A stretch of DNA of 46,963 nucleotides from Ruminococcus sp. (GTDB lineage Bacteria; Bacillota; Clostridia; Oscillospirales; Ruminococcaceae): the NCBI RefSeq assembly GCF_016287535.1, contig NZ_JAEFAJ010000024.1:1-46963 (forward strand), in the 5' to 3' direction. A program made the translations under genes and the position numbers. Below are positions 23,182 to 31,472 of this stretch, one piece after another. How positions within the stretch are numbered: the stretch's first letter is position 1; every line of letters starts with the position of its first letter. The notes beneath the pieces are model-generated. The model saw only the letters and a program-made list of their open reading frames with translations, did not search any database and was not told the origin of the DNA.

Positions 23182-23290
23182 AAGAAGTGATTCCTTTGCT
23201 TCTGCACGGGAGCTGTACCTCACGTGCAATAAAGAATTTGTTGTAAGGGACAAATCAGAAAGGGCTGTACTCAGTGAGTATGGCTTTTTT
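23182..23290 (+). ncRNA. Candidate orphan structured small RNA
   Basis: A segment of about 109 bases between its own promoter and an intrinsic terminator. Four consecutive hairpins can form: AGAAG/CTTCT (23183-23203), GCACG/CGTGC with inner GAG/CTC (23204-23227), ATTTGT/ACAAAT (23236-23255) and the terminator (23264-23284). I cannot match it to a known family; it lacks the marks of SRP RNA, 6S RNA, tmRNA or RNase P RNA. It could be a small regulator or a premature-termination leader. Confidence 0.5.
23264..23290 (+). terminator. Terminator upstream of the T-box promoter
   Basis: GCTGTACTC pairs with GAGTATGGC (two G-U pairs, 3-base loop) and is followed by TTTTTT. It separates the orphan RNA from the trp unit. 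Confidence 0.8.
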
Positions 23291-23321
23291 CTTGCGCAGG
23301 ACAGGAAATTTCAAAAACTAC

Positions 23322-23350
23322 TTGACAAGTAAGTATAACAGTGGTATAAT
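23322..23350 (+). promoter_or_regulatory. Promoter of the trp operon
   Basis: TTGACA (23322-23327) and TATAAT (23345-23350) with a 17-base spacer, a full consensus promoter placed just before the T-box leader. Confidence 0.9.
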
Positions 23351-23356
23351 AATAAC

Positions 23357-23715
23357 AAGTTAAACCGTTGAAGCGGAGATAAAGTTAATTATGCTTCCAC
23401 AGAGAGCCCGCGCAGCTGAGAGTCGGGTGAAAAACAGATTAGCAAATGGACCGCCGAGGGTGCAGTCAAATGGGCAATGGCGTATCAGGACAGGGTTCCG
23501 GAGGGAGCGGCAGTTCCGGAGGGACGGCTGTTTTAAGGGGACAGGTTCCCGGCATTATTCCCAGAGTATTCTGCAACGTAAGGATGTGCGTTAATCATCA
23601 GGGATATGACAGTATCCTGTAAAGCGCACGGCAATGCCGTGAATCAAGGTGGTACCGCGGATAAGATTATTCGTCCTTGACAGATCATACTGGTCTGTCA
23701 GGGCTTTTTTATTTT
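23357..23715 (+). promoter_or_regulatory. T-box riboswitch, tryptophan-specific
   Basis: The T-box motif AAGGTGGTACCGCG is at 23646-23659, with the Stem I AGAGAG element near 23401. The specifier is read as TGG (Trp) at 23447-23449, in the context CAAATGGACCGCC typical of specifier loops. The terminator hairpin is CCTTGACAGA/TCTGTCAGGG (23675-23684 with 23694-23703) followed by CTTTTTT. Uncharged tRNA-Trp should favour the antiterminator and allow trpEGDCFBA expression. The specifier codon agrees with the downstream genes. Confidence 0.93.
23675..23710 (+). terminator. T-box regulatory terminator
   Basis: The 10-bp stem and T-run that end the leader when tRNA-Trp is charged; its 5' arm follows the T-box sequence, as expected for mutually exclusive structures. 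Confidence 0.9.
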
Positions 23716-23741
23716 CCTGACAGGCTGCGGAGGTGCTTATA

Positions 23742-25208
23742 ATGAAGTTTTTACCCGAATTCGACGAAGTCAGACGTTATGCCGAGAGCGGCAGATACGA
23801 TATTCTCCCTGTAAGCTGTGAGATACTGTCGGATATCTGCACTCCTATCGAAGCCATAATGATACTCAAAAGTATCTCGACTTACTGCTATATGCTGGAG
23901 TCGGTGGCTGATAAGGAAAAGTGGGGACGATATACCTTCCTCGGCTACGATCCTAAGCTGCAGATAACTGCGGCAGGCAGTGAACTGACTATCGGCGATG
24001 TGAAAATGACAACAGATGATCCGTCAGTTCAGATAAGACAGATACTTTCAAATTACAGAAGTCCGAGATTCGATTATCTTCCCGCATTCACAGGCGGTCT
24101 CACAGGATATTTTTCCTATGATTTCCTTGCGTACAGCGAAAAGACGCTGCGTACCGATGTCAACGATACCGAGAACTTCAAGGACGTAGATCTGATGCTT
24201 TTTGACAAGGTCATAGCCTTTGACAACTTTCGTCAGAAGCTCATACTCATTGTGAATATGCGTCTTGAAGAGGGCGAGGCAGGCTACAACAAGGCGAAAA
24301 TGGAGCTCCAGCAGATGGCTGACCTCCTCAGGAACGGCGTTCCAAAGCGTGAACCGGCAGGTCATCTGAAAAGCGAGGTCACAGCACTGTTCAGCAAGGA
24401 GCAGTACTGTGATATGGTTGAAAAGGCAAAGCGCCATATCCACGAGGGCGATATCTTCCAGATAGTTCTCTCCAACCGACTCTGCGCAGAATATGAGGGA
24501 AGTCTGCTGAATACCTACCGTGTACTCAGGACTATCAACCCTTCGCCTTATATGTTCTACTTCTCCGGCACAGACGTTGAGATTGCAGGAGCTTCTCCTG
24601 AAACTCTTGTAAAGCTGGAGGACGGTGTGCTCCATACATTCCCGCTTGCAGGAACGCGTCCCCGCGGAAAGACGGACGCTGAGGACAAAGCTCTCGAAGC
24701 AGACCTGCTTGCAGACGAAAAGGAGCTTGCAGAGCACAATATGCTTGTGGACCTCGGACGCAACGATCTCGGAAAGATCAGTAAATTCGGCAGCGTGGAA
24801 GTTGAAAAGCTCCACAGCATAGAGCGTTATTCCCATGTAATGCACATCGGCTCTACGGTGCGGGGAGAGATAAGGGAGGAGTTTGATGGACTTGACGCCG
24901 TGAGCGCTGTACTTCCGGCAGGAACTCTTTCGGGAGCTCCCAAGATACGCGCCTGTCAGCTCATAGCAGATCTGGAGAACAACAAGCGCGGTATTTACGG
25001 CGGCGCTATCGGTTACATAGACTTCACCGGAAACCTCGATACCTGTATCGCTATACGCATAGCCTACAAGAAGAACGGCAAGGTATTCGTAAGGAGCGGT
25101 GCAGGAATAGTTGCGGACTCGGTTCCCGAAAAGGAATATCAGGAGTGCATAAACAAGGCAGCGGCTGTGGTCAATGCACTTAAACTTGCAGAGGAGGCGG
25201 ATGTATGA
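23742..25208 (+). CDS. trpE: Anthranilate synthase component I
   Basis: A 488-residue protein that converts chorismate and ammonia to anthranilate, the first step of tryptophan synthesis. The N-terminal feedback-site motif is retained as MLESVADKEKWGRYTFLG (LLES-like). The C-terminal chorismate-binding domain shows FQIVLSNRL, PSPYMFYF, FPLAGTRPRG, DLGRNDLGKI and LPAGTLSGAPKIRA, all standard for TrpE. The ATG at 23742 follows CGGAGG by 8 bases; the frame could start at a GTG nine bases earlier. It overlaps trpG by 4 bp (ATGA), so the two subunits are translationally coupled. Confidence 0.97.
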   Translation: MKFLPEFDEVRRYAESGRYDILPVSCEILSDICTPIEAIMILKSISTYCYMLESVADKEKWGRYTFLGYDPKLQITAAGSELTIGDVKMTTDDPSVQIRQILSNYRSPRFDYLPAFTGGLTGYFSYDFLAYSEKTLRTDVNDTENFKDVDLMLFDKVIAFDNFRQKLILIVNMRLEEGEAGYNKAKMELQQMADLLRNGVPKREPAGHLKSEVTALFSKEQYCDMVEKAKRHIHEGDIFQIVLSNRLCAEYEGSLLNTYRVLRTINPSPYMFYFSGTDVEIAGASPETLVKLEDGVLHTFPLAGTRPRGKTDAEDKALEADLLADEKELAEHNMLVDLGRNDLGKISKFGSVEVEKLHSIERYSHVMHIGSTVRGEIREEFDGLDAVSAVLPAGTLSGAPKIRACQLIADLENNKRGIYGGAIGYIDFTGNLDTCIAIRIAYKKNGKVFVRSGAGIVADSVPEKEYQECINKAAAVVNALKLAEEADV

Positions 25209-25771
25209 TTCTTCTCATTGATAATTATGACAGCTTTTCCTACAATCTCTATCAGCTTGTAGGTGAGATATGTCCCGATATCAGGGTCATCAGGAACGAC
25301 GAGATGACAGTGGGGGAGATAGAGGAGCTTGCTCCGGACAAGATAATCCTTTCTCCCGGTCCCGGACGTCCGGAGGACGCAGGTATCATAGTGGAAGCGG
25401 CTAAAACGGTATGCAGGAAGATCCCGACTCTCGGCGTATGCCTCGGACATCAGGCTATATGCGCGGCTTACGGCGCTAAGGTGACCTACGCCAAGGAGCT
25501 GATGCACGGAAAGCAGTCCGTTATAAGCTTCATGAACAACAGCCCCATTTTCAGAGGCATAAACGAGGGCGCTCCCGTTGCGAGATATCACTCACTTGCG
25601 GCGGACGCTGCCACGATTCCCGATTGTTTCGAGGTTACGGCAGTTGCCGACGACGGAGAGATAATGGCGGTGCAGCATAAGGATTTCCCCATATACGGTG
25701 TGCAGTTCCACCCGGAGTCCATAATGACTCCCGACGGAAAGATAATGCTGCGCAATTTCATCGAATTATAA
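25205..25771 (+). CDS. trpG: Anthranilate synthase glutamine amidotransferase subunit
   Basis: A 188-residue class I glutamine amidotransferase supplying ammonia to TrpE. The triad is Cys79 (GVCLGHQ), His169 and Glu171 (GVQFHPES), with LSPGPGRPEDAG forming the oxyanion region. Adjacency to trpE supports TrpG, although dual use as PabA for folate is common and cannot be excluded. No pab genes are in the window. trpD starts 27 bp downstream. Confidence 0.95.
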   Translation: MILLIDNYDSFSYNLYQLVGEICPDIRVIRNDEMTVGEIEELAPDKIILSPGPGRPEDAGIIVEAAKTVCRKIPTLGVCLGHQAICAAYGAKVTYAKELMHGKQSVISFMNNSPIFRGINEGAPVARYHSLAADAATIPDCFEVTAVADDGEIMAVQHKDFPIYGVQFHPESIMTPDGKIMLRNFIEL

Positions 25772-25798
25772 TTCTATAGACTGAACGGAGGTTTTATT

Positions 25799-26818
25799 AT
25801 GATCAAGGAAGCGATCGTAAAGATAGTAAACAAGGAGGACCTCACCTACGACGAGGCATACAAGGTAATATCGGAGATAATGTCGGGAGAAACAACTTCC
25901 ACACAGAATGCGGCTTTTCTTGCCGCTCTTTCCACAAAGAGCACAAAGGCTGAGACTATAGACGAGATAACAGGCTGTGCAGCCGCAATGCGTGACGCTG
26001 CTATAAAGTTCGAGCACAATATGGATCTCCTTGAAATAGTGGGAACAGGCGGTGACAACGCTCACAGCTTCAATATCTCAACAACCTCTGCTTTCGTTAT
26101 AGCAGCTTCAGGAATAAAGGTGTCAAAGCACGGCAACCGCGCTGCATCTTCTCTCTCAGGAACTGCCGACTGCCTTGAAGCTCTCGGTGCTAATATTGCT
26201 CTTGAACCTGAGAAGTGCAGAAAGCTTCTTGAAGATGTGGGCTTCTGCTTCTTCTTCGCTCAGAAATACCACACCTCCATGAAGTATGTAGGTCCCATAA
26301 GAAAGGAGCTTGGCTTCCGCACAGTATTCAATATCCTCGGACCTCTTACAAATCCTGCCTGCCCTAATCACCACCTCCTCGGCGTTTACGACAGCGTTCT
26401 CCTTGAACCTGTTGCTGAGGTTCTCATGAAGCTGGGCTCGAAGAACGGTATGGTAGTATTCGGCAAGGATAAGCTTGACGAGATATCACTCAGCGCTCCC
26501 ACTGCTGTATGCGAGTACAGGGACGGCTGGATGAAGAATTATGAGATAACTCCCGAACAGTTCGGCTTCGAGCGCTGCACAAAGGACGACCTGAAGGGCG
26601 GTACTCCCGAAGAAAATGCAGCTATTACACGCGGTATCCTCGACGGCAGTATTAAGGGACACAAGAGAAACGCGGTTCTTCTCAACGCCGGCGCGGCTAT
26701 CTATATCGGCGGCAAGGCTGAGACAATGGTTGAGGGTGTTAAAAAGGCTGCGGAGCTTATCGACAGCGGTGCTGCCCTTGCGGTAATGGATAAGTTCATA
26801 GCTGAATCACAGGACTGA
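25799..26818 (+). CDS. trpD: Anthranilate phosphoribosyltransferase
   Basis: A 339-residue enzyme transferring the phosphoribosyl group of PRPP to anthranilate. The PRPP-binding GTGGD is at residues 82-86, followed by [10 protein letters not shown] and [32 protein letters not shown] and the acidic metal site KDKLDEIS are also present. Length is typical. It is free-standing, not fused to trpG. GGAGG precedes the ATG. trpC begins 8 bp downstream. Confidence 0.97.
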   Translation: MIKEAIVKIVNKEDLTYDEAYKVISEIMSGETTSTQNAAFLAALSTKSTKAETIDEITGCAAAMRDAAIKFEHNMDLLEIVGTGGDNAHSFNISTTSAFVIAASGIKVSKHGNRAASSLSGTADCLEALGANIALEPEKCRKLLEDVGFCFFFAQKYHTSMKYVGPIRKELGFRTVFNILGPLTNPACPNHHLLGVYDSVLLEPVAEVLMKLGSKNGMVVFGKDKLDEISLSAPTAVCEYRDGWMKNYEITPEQFGFERCTKDDLKGGTPEENAAITRGILDGSIKGHKRNAVLLNAGAAIYIGGKAETMVEGVKKAAELIDSGAALAVMDKFIAESQD

Positions 26819-26826
26819 GGTGCGGC

Positions 26827-27603
26827 ATGACAATTCTCGACCAGCTTGCAGACTACGCCCGTGAGCGTGTGGCTGCGGCTAAGAAAAAGCTTTCGGCAGA
26901 AGAGGTAAAAAGGCTTGCTCTTCAGCTGCCGAAGGGAAGCTTTGAATTTGAAAAGGCTCTGAAAAAGGAGGATATCGCCTTTATATGCGAGTGCAAGAAG
27001 GCTTCTCCGTCAAAGGGCATTATAGCGGAGGAGTTCCCCTATCTTGATATCGCAAAGGAGTACGAAGCTGCAGGAGCTGACTGTATATCAGTCCTCACAG
27101 AGCCGAAATGGTTCCTCGGCAGCGACGAGTACCTCAGGGAGATAGCCTCAGCCGTAAGTATCCCATGTATACGTAAGGATTTCACAGTAGACGAATATAT
27201 GATATACGAGGCAAAGCTTCTCGGCGCAAAGGCTGTCCTGCTAATTTGCTCCATTCTTTCACAGCAGCAGATTAGCGAATATATCGGTATCTGCGACGAG
27301 CTTGGCATATCGGCTCTCGTCGAAGCTCACGACGAAGCGGAGCTTCGTGCGGCTGTTGCTGCGGGCTCCCGCATTATTGGAGTGAATAACCGCAATCTTA
27401 AAGACTTTTCCGTAGATACAGGCAACAGCCGCAGGCTTCGGGAGCTTGCTCCCGAAGCCGTGAGCTTCGTCTCCGAGAGCGGCGTGCGTAATGCGGAAGA
27501 TATAAAACTTCTCCGGGAGGCAGGCGTAAACGCTGTGCTTATTGGCGAAACTCTCATGAGAGCGGCTGACAAAAAGGCAAAGCTTGCGGAGCTGAAAGGA
27601 TAA
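26827..27603 (+). CDS. trpC: Indole-3-glycerol phosphate synthase
   Basis: A 258-residue TIM-barrel enzyme that closes the indole ring. Catalytic and binding motifs include CECKKASPSKG (Lys pair and phosphate contacts), VLTEPKWFLGS, IRKDFTVDEYMIYEA, LVEAHDEAEL, IGVNNRNLKDFSVD and SESGVRNAEDI. Typical length and not fused to trpF. It overlaps no neighbour; trpF starts one base after the stop. Confidence 0.97.
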   Translation: MTILDQLADYARERVAAAKKKLSAEEVKRLALQLPKGSFEFEKALKKEDIAFICECKKASPSKGIIAEEFPYLDIAKEYEAAGADCISVLTEPKWFLGSDEYLREIASAVSIPCIRKDFTVDEYMIYEAKLLGAKAVLLICSILSQQQISEYIGICDELGISALVEAHDEAELRAAVAAGSRIIGVNNRNLKDFSVDTGNSRRLRELAPEAVSFVSESGVRNAEDIKLLREAGVNAVLIGETLMRAADKKAKLAELKG

Positions 27604-27604
27604 T

Positions 27605-28204
27605 ATGACTAAGATAAAAATGTGCGGACTTCGCCGCATGGAGGACATAGACTGCGCAAACAGGCTGCTTCCGGACTACATCGGCTACGTTTTCGCGGAA
27701 AAGAGCAGGCGATATATCGCTCCGGAAAAAGCCGCAGGACTGACAAAGCTGCTCGATAAAAGGATAATCCCGGTCGGAGTCTTCGTTAATGAATCAGTGG
27801 AGAATATCGTTTCCACCGTAAAGTGCGGAGCAATAAAGGTCGCTCAGCTCCACGGAGAAGAGAGCGAAGAGGACATAAAGGCACTGAAAAGTCTGGGGAT
27901 ACCTGTTATAAAGGCTTTCAGGATAAACAGTACAGTTGACTGCGAAAGAGCTGAGAGCTGCTGTGCTGACTTTGTTCTCCTTGATTCCGGCAGGGGCTCC
28001 GGAGAAGTCTTTGACTGGTCGCTTATCAGCGGTATAAAGCGGAAATTCTTCCTTGCAGGGGGGATAACTCCCGAAAATGCAGCAGAAGCCATAAAGGCTT
28101 TTAAACCGTATGCGCTGGACGCAAGCTCCTGCCTTGAAACTGATGGGTTCAAGGACTATGATAAAATGGCTGCCTTTGCAGAGGCTGTAAGGGCTGTAAA
28201 ATAA
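27605..28204 (+). CDS. trpF: Phosphoribosylanthranilate isomerase
   Basis: A 199-residue TIM-barrel enzyme for the Amadori rearrangement before TrpC. The N-terminal [12 protein letters not shown] carries the catalytic Cys, and the catalytic Asp is in [17 protein letters not shown]. The usual VGVF is present as PVGVFVN, followed by VAQLHGEE. The C-terminal [14 protein letters not shown] and [14 protein letters not shown] bind phosphate and substrate. Normal length. trpB follows after 16 bp. Confidence 0.96.
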   Translation: MTKIKMCGLRRMEDIDCANRLLPDYIGYVFAEKSRRYIAPEKAAGLTKLLDKRIIPVGVFVNESVENIVSTVKCGAIKVAQLHGEESEEDIKALKSLGIPVIKAFRINSTVDCERAESCCADFVLLDSGRGSGEVFDWSLISGIKRKFFLAGGITPENAAEAIKAFKPYALDASSCLETDGFKDYDKMAAFAEAVRAVK

Positions 28205-28220
28205 GGAAAGGAAAGATGAT

Positions 28221-29411
28221 ATGTCAAATTCAAAAGGAAGATTCGGCGTTCACGGCGGTCAGTACATCCCCGAAACGCTTATGAACGCGGTCATTGAGCT
28301 TGAACAGGCTTACGACCACTATAAAAATGATCCCGAATTCAACCGTGAACTTACAGAGCTCCTGAACAATTACGCAGGCAGACCGTCTCTGCTTTACCGT
28401 GCGGACAAGCTGACCCGTGAACTGGGCGGAGCAAAGATATACCTCAAGCGTGAGGATCTCAACCATACAGGCTCACATAAGATAAACAACGTTCTCGGTC
28501 AGGCTCTTCTTGCCAAGAAAATGGGCAAGACACGCCTTATCGCAGAGACCGGAGCAGGTCAGCACGGAGTTGCGACTGCTACAGCCGCTGCTCTCCTCGA
28601 TATGGAGTGCGTGGTATTCATGGGCGAGGAGGACACAAAGCGTCAGGCTCTCAATGTTTACCGCATGAAGCTTCTCGGCTCTGAAGTCATTCCCGTAAAG
28701 AGCGGTACCGCTACCCTTAAAGACGCTGTTTCCGAGGCTATGCGAGAGTGGACCTCACGTATTTCCGATACACATTACTGTCTCGGCTCCGTTATGGGAC
28801 CTCATCCGTTCCCCACGATAGTACGCGATTTTCAGGCTGTTATCTCCCGTGAGGCGAGAGCGCAGATACTTGAAGCGGAGGGAAGGCTTCCCGACGCTGT
28901 TATTGCCTGTGTAGGCGGCGGCTCAAATGCCATAGGAAGCTTCTATCACTTCATTCCCGACGAGGGAGTACGCCTTATAGGCTGCGAGGCTGCAGGAAGA
29001 GGCATAGATACCTTTGAGACTGCCGCTACTGTAAACACCGGAAGAATAGGCATATTCCACGGTATGAAGTCCTATTTCTGTCAGGACGAGTACGGTCAGA
29101 TAGCTCCTGTTTATTCTATCTCCGCAGGTCTCGACTATCCCGGTGTAGGTCCTGAACACGCTCATCTCCACGACATAGGAAGAGCGGAATATGTTCCGGT
29201 AACAGATGATGAAGCTGTAAACGCTTTCGAGTATCTCTCACGTACAGAGGGAATAATCCCTGCCATCGAGTCAGCTCATGCGATCGCCTACGCTATGAAG
29301 CTTGCTCCGACAATGGACAAGGACAAAATAATAATCGTTACAGTATCCGGACGCGGTGACAAGGACTGTGCCGCTATCGCAAGATACAGAGGGGAGGATA
29401 TCCATGAGTAA
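28221..29411 (+). CDS. trpB: Tryptophan synthase beta subunit
   Basis: A 396-residue PLP enzyme that condenses indole with serine. The PLP lysine is Lys87 in [10 protein letters not shown], preceded by LKREDL. The phosphate loop [25 protein letters not shown] and [16 protein letters not shown] are diagnostic of the standard TrpB1 type rather than TrpB2. It overlaps trpA by 8 bp, as expected for subunits of one complex. Confidence 0.98.
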   Translation: MSNSKGRFGVHGGQYIPETLMNAVIELEQAYDHYKNDPEFNRELTELLNNYAGRPSLLYRADKLTRELGGAKIYLKREDLNHTGSHKINNVLGQALLAKKMGKTRLIAETGAGQHGVATATAAALLDMECVVFMGEEDTKRQALNVYRMKLLGSEVIPVKSGTATLKDAVSEAMREWTSRISDTHYCLGSVMGPHPFPTIVRDFQAVISREARAQILEAEGRLPDAVIACVGGGSNAIGSFYHFIPDEGVRLIGCEAAGRGIDTFETAATVNTGRIGIFHGMKSYFCQDEYGQIAPVYSISAGLDYPGVGPEHAHLHDIGRAEYVPVTDDEAVNAFEYLSRTEGIIPAIESAHAIAYAMKLAPTMDKDKIIIVTVSGRGDKDCAAIARYRGEDIHE

Positions 29412-30177
29412 TATCAAAGCTGCCTTTGCGGACGGCAAGGCTTTCATACCATTCATTACCTGCGGAGACCCCGACCTTGAGACTACCGCAAAGGTAGTAC
29501 GTGCAGCCGCTGAAAACGGAGCTGATCTCATCGAGCTGGGTATACCATTTTCAGACCCAACAGCCGAGGGCCCTGTGATACAGGGGGCAAATATCCGCGC
29601 ACTTGCGGGCGGAGTCACTACAGACAAGGTCTTTGAACTTGTAAAGGAGCTTCGCAGAGATGTTAAGATACCCTTTGTATTCATGACCTATGCTAATGTT
29701 GTATTTTCTTATGATGCTGAGCGCTTTATGGCTCGCTGCTGTGAGACAGGAGTGGACGGAATCATTCTTCCTGATCTTCCGTTTGAAGAAAAGGAGGAGT
29801 TCTCCGCAGTTGCAAAGCAGTACGGAGTTGACCTTATATCACTGATAGCTCCTACTTCTGAGAACCGCATAGCGATGATAGCAAAGGAAGCGACTGGCTT
29901 TATATATATCGTATCAAGTCTCGGAGTTACCGGCGTAAGAAGCGAGATTAACACCAATATCGGAGATATCGTAAAGGTGATACGTGAAAATACGAATGTG
30001 CCCTGTGCTGTCGGCTTTGGTATATCAAAGCCCGAACAGGCAAAGGCTATGGCAGGTCTTTCCGACGGTGCGATCGTTGGCTCGGCTATAATAAAAATAC
30101 TGGAAAAGTACGGCAGGGAAGCCGCACCTTATGTTGGTGAGTACGTAAGGGAAATGAAAAACGCTGTTATATCCTGA
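29404..30177 (+). CDS. trpA: Tryptophan synthase alpha subunit
   Basis: A 257-residue TIM-barrel subunit that releases indole from indole-3-glycerol phosphate and channels it to TrpB. Catalytic Glu43 lies in [11 protein letters not shown]. The second acidic residue, Asp60 in E. coli (ADGP), is Glu54 here (TAEGP), which keeps the charge. The C-terminal [10 protein letters not shown] and VGSAIIKIL bind phosphate. The ATG at 29404 is chosen for GGGGAGG upstream; the frame is open 16 codons earlier within trpB. Last gene of the operon. Confidence 0.96.
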   Translation: MSNIKAAFADGKAFIPFITCGDPDLETTAKVVRAAAENGADLIELGIPFSDPTAEGPVIQGANIRALAGGVTTDKVFELVKELRRDVKIPFVFMTYANVVFSYDAERFMARCCETGVDGIILPDLPFEEKEEFSAVAKQYGVDLISLIAPTSENRIAMIAKEATGFIYIVSSLGVTGVRSEINTNIGDIVKVIRENTNVPCAVGFGISKPEQAKAMAGLSDGAIVGSAIIKILEKYGREAAPYVGEYVREMKNAVIS

Positions 30178-30186
30178 ATATAAGAA

Positions 30187-30220
30187 ACAGCCTGAACATT
30201 ACTGTTCAGGCTGTTTTTGC
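30187..30220 (+). terminator. Terminator of the trp operon
   Basis: ACAGCCTGAAC pairs with GTTCAGGCTGT (11 bp, 6-base loop) and runs into TTTTT, 10 bases after the trpA stop. Confidence 0.92.
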
Positions 30221-30224
30221 TGAA

Positions 30225-30263
30225 ATAAGAAAGTCCCCTCGGTCATAAGGGGGACTTTCTTAT
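30225..30263. repeat. Perfect 14-bp inverted repeat after trpA
   Basis: ATAAGAAAGTCCCC (30225-30238) and its reverse complement (30250-30263) flank an 11-base loop. Neither side has a long T-run. It could be a second, bidirectional terminator or the 5' hairpin of the structured RNA that starts a few bases later. Confidence 0.7.
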
Positions 30264-30269
30264 CTATTA

Positions 30270-30482
30270 TTCAGAGAGGTGGTACAATCGTGTATCATTA
30301 AAGCATCTTTGGGTGGATGAACGAGATCAGAGATCCCGTTCGTACCATTACTGCCAAGGCCGGAGCCTAATCCTCCGGCGTAATGCTGCAGCGCGGAGGG
30401 GTGAGCTCTGCAGCTTTATGTAATATGCATACCGTCAGGGAAGGTTTGCCATCTATTCATGTTCATGTCCTGTAACATTTTT
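30270..30482 (+). ncRNA. Candidate large structured RNA (possibly raiA-type)
   Basis: A gene-free segment with many nested helices. TGGTAC (30280-30285) pairs with GTACCA (30342-30347) and encloses CATC/GATG (30304-30319), then AACG/CGTT with GATC/GATC (30320-30340). ATTAC/GTAAT (30347-30384) encloses GCCGGAG/CTCCGGC (30359-30379). GCTGCAG/CTGCAGC (30385-30414) stacks directly behind. GC content is well above the flanks. A weak ATGTT/AACAT hairpin with TTTTTT (to 30482) may be the 3' end. The GGGTGGATGAACG core reminds me of the Firmicutes raiA motif, from memory only. No promoter was found, and orientation rests on the weak terminator. Confidence 0.55.
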
Positions 30483-30681
30483 TAGCAGCGGTTATGCATA
30501 TAACAGTTTTATACTATCTGTATTTAAAAATACAGTTTCTCAGCAATTTACATATCTGTCCACTGTATCATCTGTATCTATTATATAATATCTGACTGTG
30601 GAAAACAAGACAAAAATTGTTCTGTTCTAATCGTTTATTGCTGTTTATGGGGCTGCTTTACGGGTGCTATCCGAGGTTTGT

Positions 30682-30710
30682 TTGACAAATATATGCAATT
30701 TGGATATAAT
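30682..30710 (+). promoter_or_regulatory. Promoter of the two-component operon
   Basis: TTGACA (30682-30687) and TATAAT (30705-30710) with a 17-base spacer, 84 bases upstream of the response-regulator start. Confidence 0.88.
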
Positions 30711-30793
30711 GATATAAAAAAAGCATACAAAGGATACAAAAAAGACATATTATCAGTTTATAATTTGGTCAGACGATAAGGAGCGCGTAACTT

Positions 30794-31468
30794 ATGAAAA
30801 AAATACTGCTTGTTGAGGACGATACAGATATATGCGAGATCATACGGGAGTACTTCGGCAATAAGGGTACCGTTGTCGAGGCTGTGAACAGCGGCGGAAA
30901 GGCTTCTGATATCATAAGCAGCGGCATGGAGGGCTGCGACCTTGTACTGCTCGATATAATGCTGCCGGAAACGGACGGCTTTGAGCTGTGCAGACAGATA
31001 CGCATGAAAAACGATATACCGGTGATCTTCATAACTGCAAGGGGACGCGAGGAGGATATCCTCAGCGGCTATGACCTCGGCTGCGATGACTATATTGTAA
31101 AACCCTTCCTGCTTTCGGTGCTTTACAGCAAGTGTGAAGCCCTTGTGCGCCGTGCAGGAAATAAGAATGACGACCATCAGCTGAAATGCGGCAGTATAAG
31201 CCTTGATACAGTCACTCTGCGCTGCTTTGCAGAGGGCGGAGAGGTGGAGCTCCCTCCAAAGGAGTTTGCCATACTCCGTTATCTTCTGGAGCATGAGAAC
31301 TGGGTGGTGACCCGTGATGTTCTGCTCGACAGGGTATGGGGCTATGACTACTTCGGCAGTGACCGCGTGGTGGATAACCATATAAAGAAACTCAGAAAAG
31401 CCCTCGGCAGCGCAGGCGCACAGATAAAAACACTGGTGGGACGGGGGTACAAGCTTACAAAGGAGTGA
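30794..31468 (+). CDS. OmpR-family response regulator
   Basis: A 224-residue DNA-binding response regulator. The receiver domain (1-118) has the acidic pair Glu8-Asp9, phospho-acceptor Asp54 (VLLDIMLPETDG), Thr/Ala at 81-82 and Lys103 (DYIVKPF). The C-terminal winged helix (about 130-224) has PPKEFAILRYLLEHENWVVTRDVLLDRVWGYDYFGSDRVVDNHIKKLRKAL and GRGYKLTKE. It begins after GATAAGGAG. The histidine kinase follows 4 bp later, so they are a cognate pair. Target genes are not visible. Confidence 0.95.
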   Translation: MKKILLVEDDTDICEIIREYFGNKGTVVEAVNSGGKASDIISSGMEGCDLVLLDIMLPETDGFELCRQIRMKNDIPVIFITARGREEDILSGYDLGCDDYIVKPFLLSVLYSKCEALVRRAGNKNDDHQLKCGSISLDTVTLRCFAEGGEVELPPKEFAILRYLLEHENWVVTRDVLLDRVWGYDYFGSDRVVDNHIKKLRKALGSAGAQIKTLVGRGYKLTKE

Positions 31469-31472
31469 GCAC

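Noticed and set aside
24048..24845. A 265-codon minus-strand frame opposite trpE
   Set aside because: It is fully contained in the conserved trpE coding region and has no ribosome site or family motif.
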